Assembly (NCBI GenBank): GCA_015490435.1
Contig: WFXV01000124.1
Location: forward strand, 1 to 9,211
Direction: 5' to 3'
Source: Thermaceae bacterium
Lineage (GTDB): Bacteria > Deinococcota > Deinococci > Deinococcales > Marinithermaceae
Length of the DNA stretch: 9,211 nucleotides
Notes under the pieces: model-generated
Databases searched by the model: none
What the model was told of the DNA's origin: nothing
The model's input: the letters and a program-made list of their open reading frames with translations, nothing else
In this document: positions 1 to 6,114 of the stretch, in pieces
Numbering within the stretch: the stretch's first letter is position 1
Layout of the letters: the number at the start of each line of letters is the position of its first letter
Position numbers and translations under genes: made by a program

Positions 1-1394
1 AAGAAGGGGAGGGGAGGGCTCCGCACCCAGGCGGCGAGCTCGAAGGGGGCGTCCCAGGGATAGCGCAGTTCGGCTCCCACCGAGCCTCCCGCGACCCGCC
101 GCCCGACCGAGAAGCGGAGCCCCTCGCTTCCGTCTCCTACGAAGCGGTAGCTCACCCCCTGATCGAGCGGTCCCGCGAAGACGAGCCGCCACGTCCACTC
201 GGGCTCGACGCGCACCCTGAGCTCGCCCCCGTGCCCGGCGAATCCCGCCCCGAGCGAGAAGGTGGTCTGGGGGCTCCCCTCAAGGGGGAAGACCCGCATG
301 ACCCCCGTGCGCAGGCTGAACCCAGGCCAGGACCAGCGGGCTCGGAGGCTCGCGGTGGCCCTCCCTGCTCCCGCGTCCCAAGCGATGCGGGAGGCGATTC
401 CGCTCTCGCGCCCGTAGTAGGCCCCGCTCACCGCCAGCACCCAGCGGGCGGGGTCGTACTCCAGGTACTCCCCCTGCGCGTAGACCCCGGGGGCCCTAAA
501 GCCGAGGGTCGCGCTCCAGCGCTCTCCGTTTCCCCAGGCGTAAGCGCCCGCCCCGCTTATGTACCCACCTTCCGGCGTGCGGAGGCCGAAGGCGGCCGAG
601 GCCATGCCGGAGGCCCAATAAACGCTTCCGCCAAGCTCCTGCCCCCGGGCCCAGAGGAGGGTCCTCCAGGGATAGCCCACCTGCACTCCAGCGCGGAGGT
701 AGTCGGAGAGAGGGCCCTGCAGGGAGAAGCCGAGGGCAGGCTCCCCTCCAAGCGCGGCGTACCCGCTCAGTTCCCCCCTCAGCCGGAACTCCCCGGGCAC
801 CTCCGCCCGCTCAACGCCCTGAAGGCGCACGGAGCGCACGACCCGGCTCTCCTCCTTCCGCCCCTCGACCCATGCCTCCACCCGCACCGGGCGGATCCCC
901 GGAGGGGGCGTGAAGACGAAGGTGCGGGAGGCGTCGGGGGCGAGCTCTACGAGCCGCTCCCACCGCCACTCGCCCCGCTCGACCCGGAGCCGGTAGCGCA
1001 CCCTCCCGTTGCTCTCGCCCGTGAGCCGAACCCGCAGGAAGGGAGGCTCGGGGCGGACCTCAAGGCCGACCCGCGGCACCAGGCGCACCCGAACGAAGAG
1101 GCGGTAGGTCTCCCCGCCCACCCGGGCCACGAAGGCAAGCCGGCGCCCGGCGGGCGCCGTGGGGGGGACTTGGACCGAGACCGGCGCATACCCGGGGCCC
1201 TTCCGCGGAAGTTTAGAAAAAGAGACAAAGCCTGAAGCCGGCTCTCCCTCAAGAGTTTCCCCGGCCCTAAGAGAGAAAAGCCAAACCACTACCTCACCTG
1301 GATTCACCTCGCGCAGGGCCGGAGTGGTTAACTCGGCGGCCAGCGCGAGGCCGGCGAGCAAGAGAAGGCCGAGCGCCCGCGGCACGAAGGCCAT
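1..1394 (-). CDS. Secreted protein with Ig-like domains and a beta-barrel-like C-terminal part (C-terminus off the window)
   Basis: The frame is open from the ATG at 1394 to the left edge: 464 codons with no stop, so the gene is incomplete at its 3' end. Residues 1-20 form a clear signal peptide (PRALGLLLLAGLALAA, then ELTTP), so the product is exported. Residues about 25-95 resemble a NEW3/CARDB-type Ig-like domain (VNPGE near the start, PPTAPAG later). Residues about 105-185 look like a second beta-sandwich (R/V-rich strands, FTPPPGIRPVRVEAW). From about 195 onward the sequence alternates hydrophobic/aromatic and polar residues with short G-rich turns (WSATLGFRAPGVYAQGEYLEY), as in outer-membrane beta-barrels. 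I infer an outer-membrane or envelope protein; its function is unknown. An usher-like or porin-like protein is possible. Codon choice is looser than in neighbours (TTA, ATA, GTA, TAT, GGA appear), fitting low expression or weaker selection. It follows the prenyl synthase by 41 bp and may share its transcript. Confidence 0.72.
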   Translation of the reverse strand, partial: MAFVPRALGLLLLAGLALAAELTTPALREVNPGEVVVWLFSLRAGETLEGEPASGFVSFSKLPRKGPGYAPVSVQVPPTAPAGRRLAFVARVGGETYRLFVRVRLVPRVGLEVRPEPPFLRVRLTGESNGRVRYRLRVERGEWRWERLVELAPDASRTFVFTPPPGIRPVRVEAWVEGRKEESRVVRSVRLQGVERAEVPGEFRLRGELSGYAALGGEPALGFSLQGPLSDYLRAGVQVGYPWRTLLWARGQELGGSVYWASGMASAAFGLRTPEGGYISGAGAYAWGNGERWSATLGFRAPGVYAQGEYLEYDPARWVLAVSGAYYGRESGIASRIAWDAGAGRATASLRARWSWPGFSLRTGVMRVFPLEGSPQTTFSLGAGFAGHGGELRVRVEPEWTWRLVFAGPLDQGVSYRFVGDGSEGLRFSVGRRVAGGSVGAELRYPWDAPFELAAWVRSPPLPF

Positions 1395-1399
1395 TATCC

Positions 1400-1415
1400 C
1401 CCGGCCCGCGCCGGG
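1400..1415 (-). promoter_or_regulatory. GC hairpin just before the barrel-protein start codon
   Basis: A perfect 6-bp stem (CCCGGC / GCCGGG, 4-nt loop) lies 5 nt upstream of the ATG at 1394 on the minus strand. It covers the place where a ribosome binding site should be; the only purine-rich stretch is GGGGA, next to the stem. It could hold down translation of the second gene of the pair. There is no T-run after it, so a terminator is unlikely. In DNA this GC-rich, short hairpins arise often by chance. Confidence 0.25.
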
Positions 1416-1435
1416 TGAAAACGCCCAAAAGGGGG

Positions 1436-2401
1436 TCAGGCGCGGCGGAAGACGAGCCCAAAGAGGAGCTCCTGGGCCGGCTTTGGTAGGTGGGGGCTGA
1501 GCTCGGCGAGGGCCGCTTCGGCCATCGCCTCGGCCCGGGCCCGCGCCCGGTCCACCGCCCCGCTCTCAAGCAGCCGCCGGTGGAGCCAGGCGACCTCGGC
1601 GGGGTCCTTCTCGGCGCGGGGTTTCAGAAGAATTTCCCGGGCCTTTTCGGCCTCCTCCCGCGGGGCACGCCGCAGGAAGTCGAGCACGATCAGGGTGCGC
1701 TTGCCCTCATATAAGTCTCCGGCGATCTCCTTGCCGTAGGCGGCGGGGTCGGCCTCGAGGTTCAAGACGTCGTCCACGATCTGAAAGGCGATCCCGAGCC
1801 GCTCGCCGGCGGTCTCGAAGACCGCGGGCGGCTCCCTTTCCGCCACCAGCGCCCCGAGCCTCAAGGGGGCGACGGCGGTGTAGTAGGCGGTCTTCGCCCG
1901 CACCATCTCGAGGTAGTCGTCCTCGGTGAGGTCGAGGATCCCCTGCTCGATCCAGTAGAGGTCGAGATGCTGGCCGTAGGCGGTCTGCTCGACCAGGCGG
2001 GCGAACTCGAGCAGCACCTCGGGACCGTAGCCGGCCGCCACCAGGACGTGCCACATCCGGGCGTGGAGGGCGTCGCCGGCGTTCAGCGCGAGGGGGACGC
2101 CGTAGAGCCGGTGGAGCGCAGGGCGGCCCCGGCGCTCCTCGCTTTCGTCCTCGATGTCGTCGTGGATGAGCACCCAGTTTTGGAAGAGCTCGAGCGCCGC
2201 CGCCGCCGGGAGCGCCGCCTCTTGGCTTCCGCCAAAGCCCTCCGCCACCGCGAGGAGCAGCCTGCCCCGGAGCATCTTCCCCCCGCGCTCGGGGTAGTCG
2301 CGAAGGAGCCTCGCGTAGACCCGCGCCTCCTCGCGGTCCGCGCGCTCGGGGTCGGGGAGGAGGTCGAGGAGGTAGGCGCGAAGGGCTTCCACCGCCCGCA
2401 T
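1436..2401 (-). CDS. Short-chain polyprenyl diphosphate synthase (FPP/GGPP type)
   Basis: This 321-residue trans-prenyltransferase adds isopentenyl diphosphate to allylic diphosphates, making precursors of carotenoids, quinones and membrane lipids. The first Asp-rich motif is DDIED (81-85), preceded by LIH. The second is DDVLN (210-214), a DDxxN variant also seen in GGPP-type enzymes. GGKMLRGR (40-47) matches the IPP-binding GGKRxRP region with P replaced by G. RRGRPALH (90-97) and GKEIAGDLYEGKRT (223-236) are further family blocks. Trp76, five residues before the first motif, is bulky and aromatic; in this family that usually blocks long products, so C15-C20 is likely (inference). I start at the ATG at 2401, because AAGGTG lies 6 nt upstream; an in-frame TTG at 2437 would add 12 residues that do not look conserved. 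It is divergent from ppsA and 41 bp ahead of the barrel gene. Cytosolic. It could be crtE or ispA-like; the sequence alone does not decide. Confidence 0.9.
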   Translation of the reverse strand: MRAVEALRAYLLDLLPDPERADREEARVYARLLRDYPERGGKMLRGRLLLAVAEGFGGSQEAALPAAAALELFQNWVLIHDDIEDESEERRGRPALHRLYGVPLALNAGDALHARMWHVLVAAGYGPEVLLEFARLVEQTAYGQHLDLYWIEQGILDLTEDDYLEMVRAKTAYYTAVAPLRLGALVAEREPPAVFETAGERLGIAFQIVDDVLNLEADPAAYGKEIAGDLYEGKRTLIVLDFLRRAPREEAEKAREILLKPRAEKDPAEVAWLHRRLLESGAVDRARARAEAMAEAALAELSPHLPKPAQELLFGLVFRRA

Positions 2402-2487
2402 TCTAAGCACCTTGGCGGGACAAACTCCCCAAGGCAAATTTCACCCCTTGCCAGCGCTATCCTATAGCTTAGGAAAGGAGGCGGAAA
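2402..2487. promoter_or_regulatory. Divergent promoter region of prenyl synthase and ppsA
   Basis: This 86-bp, relatively AT-rich gap serves both genes. For ppsA, TTCACC (2440-2445), 17 bp and TATAGC (2463-2468) form a weak sigma-70-type promoter (4/6 matches each). On the minus strand TAGGAT (2459-2464) is a possible -10 with a poor -35. An inverted repeat GCTAT-CCT-ATAGC (2456-2468) overlaps both -10 candidates and could be an operator, although it is only 5 bp per arm. The ppsA ribosome binding site AAAGGAGG (2474-2481) is near-perfect and 6 nt from the ATG, the strongest in the window. With the proposed -10, the ppsA leader would be only about 13 nt. Confidence 0.4.
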
Positions 2488-4881
2488 ATGCGCTGGGTGA
2501 AGTGGTTTTCCGAGGTGGGCATCGAGGACGTGCCGCTCGTCGGAGGGAAGAACGCTTCGCTCGGCGAGATGATGCGGGAACTCGGCGGCCTCGGGGTGAA
2601 GGTCCCCGACGGCTACGCGGTCACCGCCGAGGCCTACCGCTACTTCCTGGAGGAAAACGGCCTTTTCGAGAAGATCCGCGCCCTCCTCGAAGACTGGCGC
2701 AAGACGAAGGACGTCGAGGCGCTGCTCGAGGTGAGCCGGAAGATCCGCAGCCTGATCACCGCCGGGCGCTATCCCGAGGACCTCGAGCACGAGATCCGCG
2801 AGGCCTACCGCGAGCTCTCGCGGCGGAGCGGGGTGGACGAGGTGGACGTGGCGGTGCGCTCCTCGGCCACCGCCGAGGACCTGCCCACCGCCTCCTTCGC
2901 CGGCCAGCAGGAGACCTACCTCATGGTCCACGGCGAGGCCGAGGTGCTCGAAGCGGTGAAGAAGGCCTTCGCCAGCCTCTTCACCGCCCGGGCGATCAGC
3001 TACCGCGAGGACATGGGCTTCGACCACTTCAAGGTCGCCCTCAGCGTGGGCGTGCAGCGGATGGTGCGCTCGGACCTCGCCTCCTCCGGCGTGATGTTCA
3101 CCCTGGACACCGAGACCGGCCACCGCGGCTTCGTCTACCTCACCTCGATCTGGGGGCTCGGCGAGAACATCGTCCAGGGGCGGGTCGTCCCCGACGAGTT
3201 CTACGTCCACAAGGCCCTGCTCAAGGAAGGCTACCGGCCGCTCGTCTACAAGAAGCTCGGGGCCAAGGAGCTCACCCTGGTCTTCGACCCCGAGACCCAC
3301 CGGCTCAAGAACGTGCGCACGCCCAAGGAAAAGCGTGAGCGCTTCTCGCTCGCCGACGACGAGGTACTGAAGCTCGCCGAGTGGGCGATTTTGATCGAGG
3401 AGCACTACTCCAAAAAGCGGGGCAGCGAGACCCCGATGGACATCGAGTGGGCGAAGGACGGGCTCACCAACGAGCTCTTCATCGTCCAGGCCCGGCCGGA
3501 GACGGTCCACTCCCAGAAGAAGCCGGTGCTCAAGCGCTACGAGCTCCTCGAGCGGGGCAAGGTCCTGGTCGAGGGCCTCGCGGTCGGGGACAAGATCGTG
3601 AGCGGCCGGGCGCGGGTGATCCTCGACCCCGACGAGATGGACCAGTTCCAGCCCGGGGAGGTGCTGGTCACCCGAATCACCGACCCCGACTGGGAGCCGA
3701 TCATGAAGCTCGCGGCGGCGATCGTCACCGACCGCGGCGGGCGCACCTCGCACGCGGCGATCGTCTCCCGGGAGCTCGGGATCCCCGCGGTGGTGGGCAC
3801 CGAGGTCGCGACCCAGGTGCTGAAAACCGGGATGGAGGTCACGGTGAGCACCGCCGAGGGCGAGATCGGCCGGGTCTACGAGGGCAGGCTCCGCTACCGG
3901 GTGGAGGAGATCGACCCCGAGAAGCTCCCGCGGCCCAAGACCAAGATCATGCTCAACGTGGGGAACCCCGAGGAGGCGCTCAAGAACGCGCTCTTGCCCT
4001 CGGACGGGGTGGGGCTATTGCGCATGGAGTTCGTCTTCGCCTCCTGGGTGGGGGTGCACCCCCTCGCGCTCATCCACTTCGACAAGCTCCCGATCCGCGT
4101 CAAGCGGGCGGTCGCCGAGCGCACCCGGGGCTACGAGGACAAGACCTTCTACTTCGTGGACAAGCTCTCCCAGGGCATCGGCCTGATCGCGGCGGCGTTC
4201 TGGCCGCGGCCGGTGATCCTGCGTTTCTCCGACTTCAAGACCAACGAGTACGCCGGGCTCCTCGGCGGGGAGCTCTTCGAGCCCAAGGAGGAAAACCCCA
4301 TGCTGGGCTGGCGGGGGGCGAGCCGCTACTACCACCCCGACTACAAGGAGGGGTTTTTGCTCGAGCTCGCCGCCGTCCGCCGGGTGCGGGAGGAGTTCGG
4401 GCTCAAGAACCTCAAGGTCATGGTGCCGTTTTGCCGCACCCCCGAGGAGGGGGACCGGGTGCTCGAGGTGATGCGGGAAGGGGGGCTAAAGCCGGGGGAA
4501 GATGGGCTCGAGGTCTACGTCATGGCCGAGATTCCTTCGAACGTCTGGCTCGTCGAGGAGTACGCCAAGCGCTTCGATGGATTCTCCATCGGCTCCAACG
4601 ACCTGACCCAGCTCACCCTCGGGGTGGACCGCGACTCCGAGCGGGTCGCCCCCCTCTTCGACGAGCGGAACGAGGCGGTGAAAAGGGCGGTGGCCCGGAT
4701 CATCGAGGGCGCCCACGCCGCGGGGCGCCACGTGGGGATCTGCGGCCAGGCGCCAAGCGACTACCCCGAGTTCGCCGCCTTCCTGGTGGAAAAGGGGATC
4801 GACTCGATCAGCCTGAACCCGGACGCCCTTCTCCGGACCCTCTTCGCGGTGGTGGAGATGGAGAAGAAGCTAGGGCGCTAA
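2488..4881 (+). CDS. ppsA: Phosphoenolpyruvate synthase (pyruvate, water dikinase)
   Basis: At 797 residues it has the usual length of the family (about 790). It converts pyruvate + ATP + water to PEP + AMP + phosphate, the entry step of gluconeogenesis from pyruvate, in the cytosol. Three domains are seen in order. The N-terminal ATP-binding domain (about 15-340) has GGKNASLGEM (19-28) and AVRSSATAEDLP with Arg124. The swivelling phosphohistidine domain (about 370-460) has TDRGGRTSHAAIVSRELG with catalytic His422. The C-terminal PEP/pyruvate TIM barrel (about 475-795) has GLLRMEF, SIGSNDLTQLTLGVDRDS and CGQAPSD with catalytic Cys752. These numbers match E. coli PpsA (His421, Cys751) within one residue. 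Pyruvate phosphate dikinase is less likely given the length and the PpsA-type blocks. The start at 2488 is fixed by AAAGGAGG 6 nt upstream. It stands alone on its strand; its stop overlaps the convergent HEPN remnant by 12 nt. No terminator hairpin with a T-run is seen after it. Confidence 0.97.
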   Translation: MRWVKWFSEVGIEDVPLVGGKNASLGEMMRELGGLGVKVPDGYAVTAEAYRYFLEENGLFEKIRALLEDWRKTKDVEALLEVSRKIRSLITAGRYPEDLEHEIREAYRELSRRSGVDEVDVAVRSSATAEDLPTASFAGQQETYLMVHGEAEVLEAVKKAFASLFTARAISYREDMGFDHFKVALSVGVQRMVRSDLASSGVMFTLDTETGHRGFVYLTSIWGLGENIVQGRVVPDEFYVHKALLKEGYRPLVYKKLGAKELTLVFDPETHRLKNVRTPKEKRERFSLADDEVLKLAEWAILIEEHYSKKRGSETPMDIEWAKDGLTNELFIVQARPETVHSQKKPVLKRYELLERGKVLVEGLAVGDKIVSGRARVILDPDEMDQFQPGEVLVTRITDPDWEPIMKLAAAIVTDRGGRTSHAAIVSRELGIPAVVGTEVATQVLKTGMEVTVSTAEGEIGRVYEGRLRYRVEEIDPEKLPRPKTKIMLNVGNPEEALKNALLPSDGVGLLRMEFVFASWVGVHPLALIHFDKLPIRVKRAVAERTRGYEDKTFYFVDKLSQGIGLIAAAFWPRPVILRFSDFKTNEYAGLLGGELFEPKEENPMLGWRGASRYYHPDYKEGFLLELAAVRRVREEFGLKNLKVMVPFCRTPEEGDRVLEVMREGGLKPGEDGLEVYVMAEIPSNVWLVEEYAKRFDGFSIGSNDLTQLTLGVDRDSERVAPLFDERNEAVKRAVARIIEGAHAAGRHVGICGQAPSDYPEFAAFLVEKGIDSISLNPDALLRTLFAVVEMEKKLGR

Positions 4882-5136
4882 AACCCCGCGGACGCGCTCG
4901 AGGATGGCCCGGGCGGCCTCGATCGCGGCCCGGGCCTCGCTTTCCGTGTAGCTCTCGCCCGGCGTAAGGTCGGCGAGGGCGTCGGGGTAGCGGGTGGGGA
5001 TGTAGCGCTTGTCCAGGCCGAAAGCGGCCTCGAGTAGGTACCTGGAGGTCATCCCGGGGCAGGTCGCATACCAGCCGCGCCACCCGTCCTCATCGATCGA
5101 GAACCAGACCGCCTTCATGGCCTTCTCGCCCGACTC
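4870..5136 (-). pseudogene. Frameshifted HEPN-domain protein remnant
   Basis: This looks like the C-terminal two thirds of a HEPN protein, the toxin-type partner of minimal nucleotidyltransferases. Family-like blocks appear in order but in alternating frames. ESGEKAMKAVWFSIDEDGW (from 5136) is in the first frame. VARLVCDLPRDDLQVP (5083-5036) is in a second frame. RYLLEAAFGLDKRYIPTRYP (from 5043) is again in the first frame and continues to EARAAIEAARAILERVRG and a stop at 4870. YIPTRYP and the EKAxKA helix are hallmarks of one HEPN subgroup (from memory of the family). The first helix, with its xxFxAQQ part, is missing. An ATG at 5118 opens an uninterrupted 82-codon frame, because the two shifts cancel, so a short altered protein could still be made. 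Its 3' end overlaps the end of ppsA by 12 nt. I infer a decayed gene; the alternative is a real, divergent small HEPN protein. Confidence 0.7.
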
Positions 5137-5248
5137 ACGGCCTGGGCGAACTTTCCCGGGCGAACGACCCAAAGAGGTAGACCCGCTGGACGCCCGGCAC
5201 CGCGGCGAGCCGGCGCGCAGCCTCGGCAAGCCAGGCGCGTTCGGTCAC
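5135..5248 (-). pseudogene. Truncated minimal nucleotidyltransferase (MNT) start
   Basis: From a GTG at 5248 the minus strand reads VTERAWLAEAARRL, then GVQRVYLFGSFARE, and reaches a stop at 5135 after 37 codons. GVxxVYLFGSFARG is the classic first half of the MNT nucleotidyltransferase motif (GSxARG followed by SDxDL). The catalytic Asp pair and the rest of the fold are absent: the sequence passes directly into a HEPN remnant in another frame. MNT proteins normally sit next to a HEPN partner and act as antitoxins by AMPylating it. The most economical reading is one deletion that removed the end of mnt and the start of the HEPN gene. GTTCGCCC occurs twice, 14 bp apart, near this junction (about 5142-5164). 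A putative leaderless -10 box upstream is still intact. Confidence 0.68.
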
Positions 5249-5254
5249 GGCCCC

Positions 5255-5260
5255 AGTGTA
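5255..5260 (-). promoter_or_regulatory. -10 box for leaderless MNT remnant
   Basis: On the minus strand TACACT lies exactly 6 nt (GGGGCC) before the GTG at 5248. A TANNNT box at this distance would put the transcript start at or next to the start codon, a common leaderless arrangement in Deinococcota. No good -35 is seen. The box is divergent from, and close to, the tRNA promoter. Confidence 0.4.
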
Positions 5261-5261
5261 C

Positions 5262-5296
5262 TTGAACAAAACCGACGCCTTTGCTAACCTCATACT
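5262..5296 (+). promoter_or_regulatory. Likely promoter of tRNA-Asn
   Basis: TTGAAC (5262-5267) resembles a -35 box. With a 17-bp spacer it pairs with TAACCT (5285-5290), a poor -10. CATACT (5291-5296) is a better -10 by itself but is 23 bp from that -35. Either choice starts transcription about 10-16 nt before the mature tRNA. This is the AT-rich part of a GC-rich neighbourhood, which supports a promoter, but the exact boxes are uncertain. Confidence 0.4.
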
Positions 5297-5312
5297 TGGC
5301 TTTGGGCCGCGG

Positions 5313-5388
5313 TCCGCGGTAGCTCAGCTGGTAGAGCGGTCGGCTGTTAACCGACTGGTCGCAGGTTCGAGTCCTGCCCGCGGAGCCA
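5313..5388 (+). tRNA. tRNA-Asn (anticodon GUU)
   Basis: A complete 76-nt cloverleaf, including an encoded 3' CCA (5386-5388). The acceptor stem pairs TCCGCGG (5313-5319) with CCGCGGA (5378-5384), with G as discriminator base at 5385. The D arm is GCTC...GAGC with AGCTGGTA in the loop. The anticodon arm is GTCGG-CTGTTAA-CCGAC with GTT at 5346-5348. The variable loop has 5 nt. The T arm is GCAGG-TTCGAGT-CCTGC. All stems pair perfectly, so it should be functional and charge asparagine. A terminator follows at once. The decayed MNT/HEPN pair lies on its upstream side. Confidence 0.97.
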
Positions 5389-5391
5389 AAA

Positions 5392-5424
5392 GGGGCGCCC
5401 CGAAAGGGGCGCCTTCGCTATTTT
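5392..5424 (+). terminator. Rho-independent terminator after tRNA-Asn
   Basis: GGCGCCCC (5394-5401), loop GAAA, GGGGCGCC (5406-5413) form a perfect 8-bp stem, extendable by two G-U pairs to 5392-5415. A stable GNRA-type loop closes it. The T-run is weak and displaced (CGCTATTTT, ending at 5424). It begins 4 nt after the tRNA CCA, so it both ends the transcript and may mark the 3' processing site. Confidence 0.75.
5419..5424 (+). promoter_or_regulatory. -10 box for leaderless DUF429 gene
   Basis: TATTTT lies exactly 6 nt (GAGACC) before the ATG at 5431. No Shine-Dalgarno sequence fits in between. It coincides with the T-run of the tRNA terminator, so one stretch may end one transcript and start the next. 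Confidence 0.4.
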
Positions 5425-5430
5425 GAGACC

Positions 5431-6114
5431 ATGGTCTACGGCGCCGACTGGGCGGGCTCGGGCTGGGTCCTGGTGGGGCTCGAGGAGGGCGCGTTCTTTG
5501 CCGCGCTCGTTCCCCGCTTCGAGGGGGTGCTCGCCCGCACCGAGGGCGGGATCCTGGTGGTGGACGTGCCCATCGGCCTTCCCGAGCGGGCAAGCCCCGG
5601 GGGCCGGGCCGCCGACCGGGCCGCCCGGGAGCTCTTGCCCCAGGAGCGGAAGAGCTCGGTCTTCCCCACCCCGAGCCGGCGGGCGCTCGCTGCCGAGAGC
5701 TTCGAGGAGGCCCGGCGGCTGAACGCCCCCGCCGGCCTCAACCGCCAGACCTACGCCCTCTTTCCCGTGCTCCGGGAGGTGGACCGGGCGATGCGCCCCG
5801 AGCTCCAGGACCGGGTCTACGAGGGCCACCCCGAGCTCAGCTTCCTGCACCTGGCGGGGCCCGCGCTGGTGCGCACCTCGAAGCGGGACCGCCGGGGGCT
5901 CTTTTGGAGGAACGAGGCCCTGGCGGAGGCGTTCGGACCCGCGTGGCGGGCGCTCTTTCTTGAAACCCCCCTGCCCCCGGCGAAAAGGCGCGACCTGGTG
6001 GACGCAGGAGCACTCCTTTGGACCGCCCAGAGGATCGCCCGGGGCGAAGCCCGCCGCGTGCCCGAGCCGCCCGAGGAGGACGCCCGGGGCCTACGGATGG
6101 CGATCTACTTTTGA
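5431..6114 (+). CDS. DUF429 family protein (RNase H-like fold, predicted nuclease)
   Basis: A 227-residue cytosolic protein with the DUF429 signature blocks. GADWAGSGW opens the first strand of an RNase H-like fold with Asp6. ILVVDVPIGLP carries Asp45. RAADRAARELL is followed by SSVFPTPSRRAL (75-86). LNRQTYALFPVLREVDRAM holds Gln106, Glu116 and Asp118. YEGHPELSF holds Glu131, His133 and Glu135. RRDLVDAGALLWTA near the end holds Asp188 and Asp191. The conserved acidic residues fit a metal-dependent nuclease, as predicted for the family, but I know of no established substrate. The ATG at 5431 is chosen because the first beta strand starts there. There is no ribosome binding site, and translation is probably leaderless. 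It converges with DUF309 with a 10-nt overlap of coding ends and stands alone on its transcript. Confidence 0.87.
   Translation: MVYGADWAGSGWVLVGLEEGAFFAALVPRFEGVLARTEGGILVVDVPIGLPERASPGGRAADRAARELLPQERKSSVFPTPSRRALAAESFEEARRLNAPAGLNRQTYALFPVLREVDRAMRPELQDRVYEGHPELSFLHLAGPALVRTSKRDRRGLFWRNEALAEAFGPAWRALFLETPLPPAKRRDLVDAGALLWTAQRIARGEARRVPEPPEEDARGLRMAIYF

Noticed and set aside
231..1235. A 334-codon plus-strand open frame
   Set aside because: It lies opposite the signal-peptide-bearing barrel gene, has P/R/G-rich low-complexity composition and no start signals.
2402..2437. A longer N-terminus for the prenyl synthase (TTG at 2437)
   Set aside because: The ATG at 2401 has AAGGTG at proper spacing; the extra 12 residues show no family similarity and would extend into the promoter.
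2083..3753. A 556-codon minus-strand open frame
   Set aside because: It is the complement of ppsA and runs into the prenyl synthase in the wrong frame. Composition is typical of GC-rich antisense translation.
2488..4881. Pyruvate phosphate dikinase or enzyme I instead of PEP synthase
   Set aside because: The length is about 797, and the spacing of catalytic His422 and Cys752 and the motifs agree with PpsA. PPDK is longer (about 870 or more) and enzyme I shorter with a different N-terminus.
3381..4967. A 528-codon plus-strand open frame
   Set aside because: It is a +1-type shadow of ppsA (R/G/A/P-rich) with no recognisable domain.
5324..5850. Minus-strand frames over the tRNA containing RAGLEPATSRLTADRSTS and GQDSNLRPVG
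   Set aside because: These are antisense translations of the tRNA-Asn gene, a well-known source of false proteins. The rest of both frames is complementary to the DUF429 gene.
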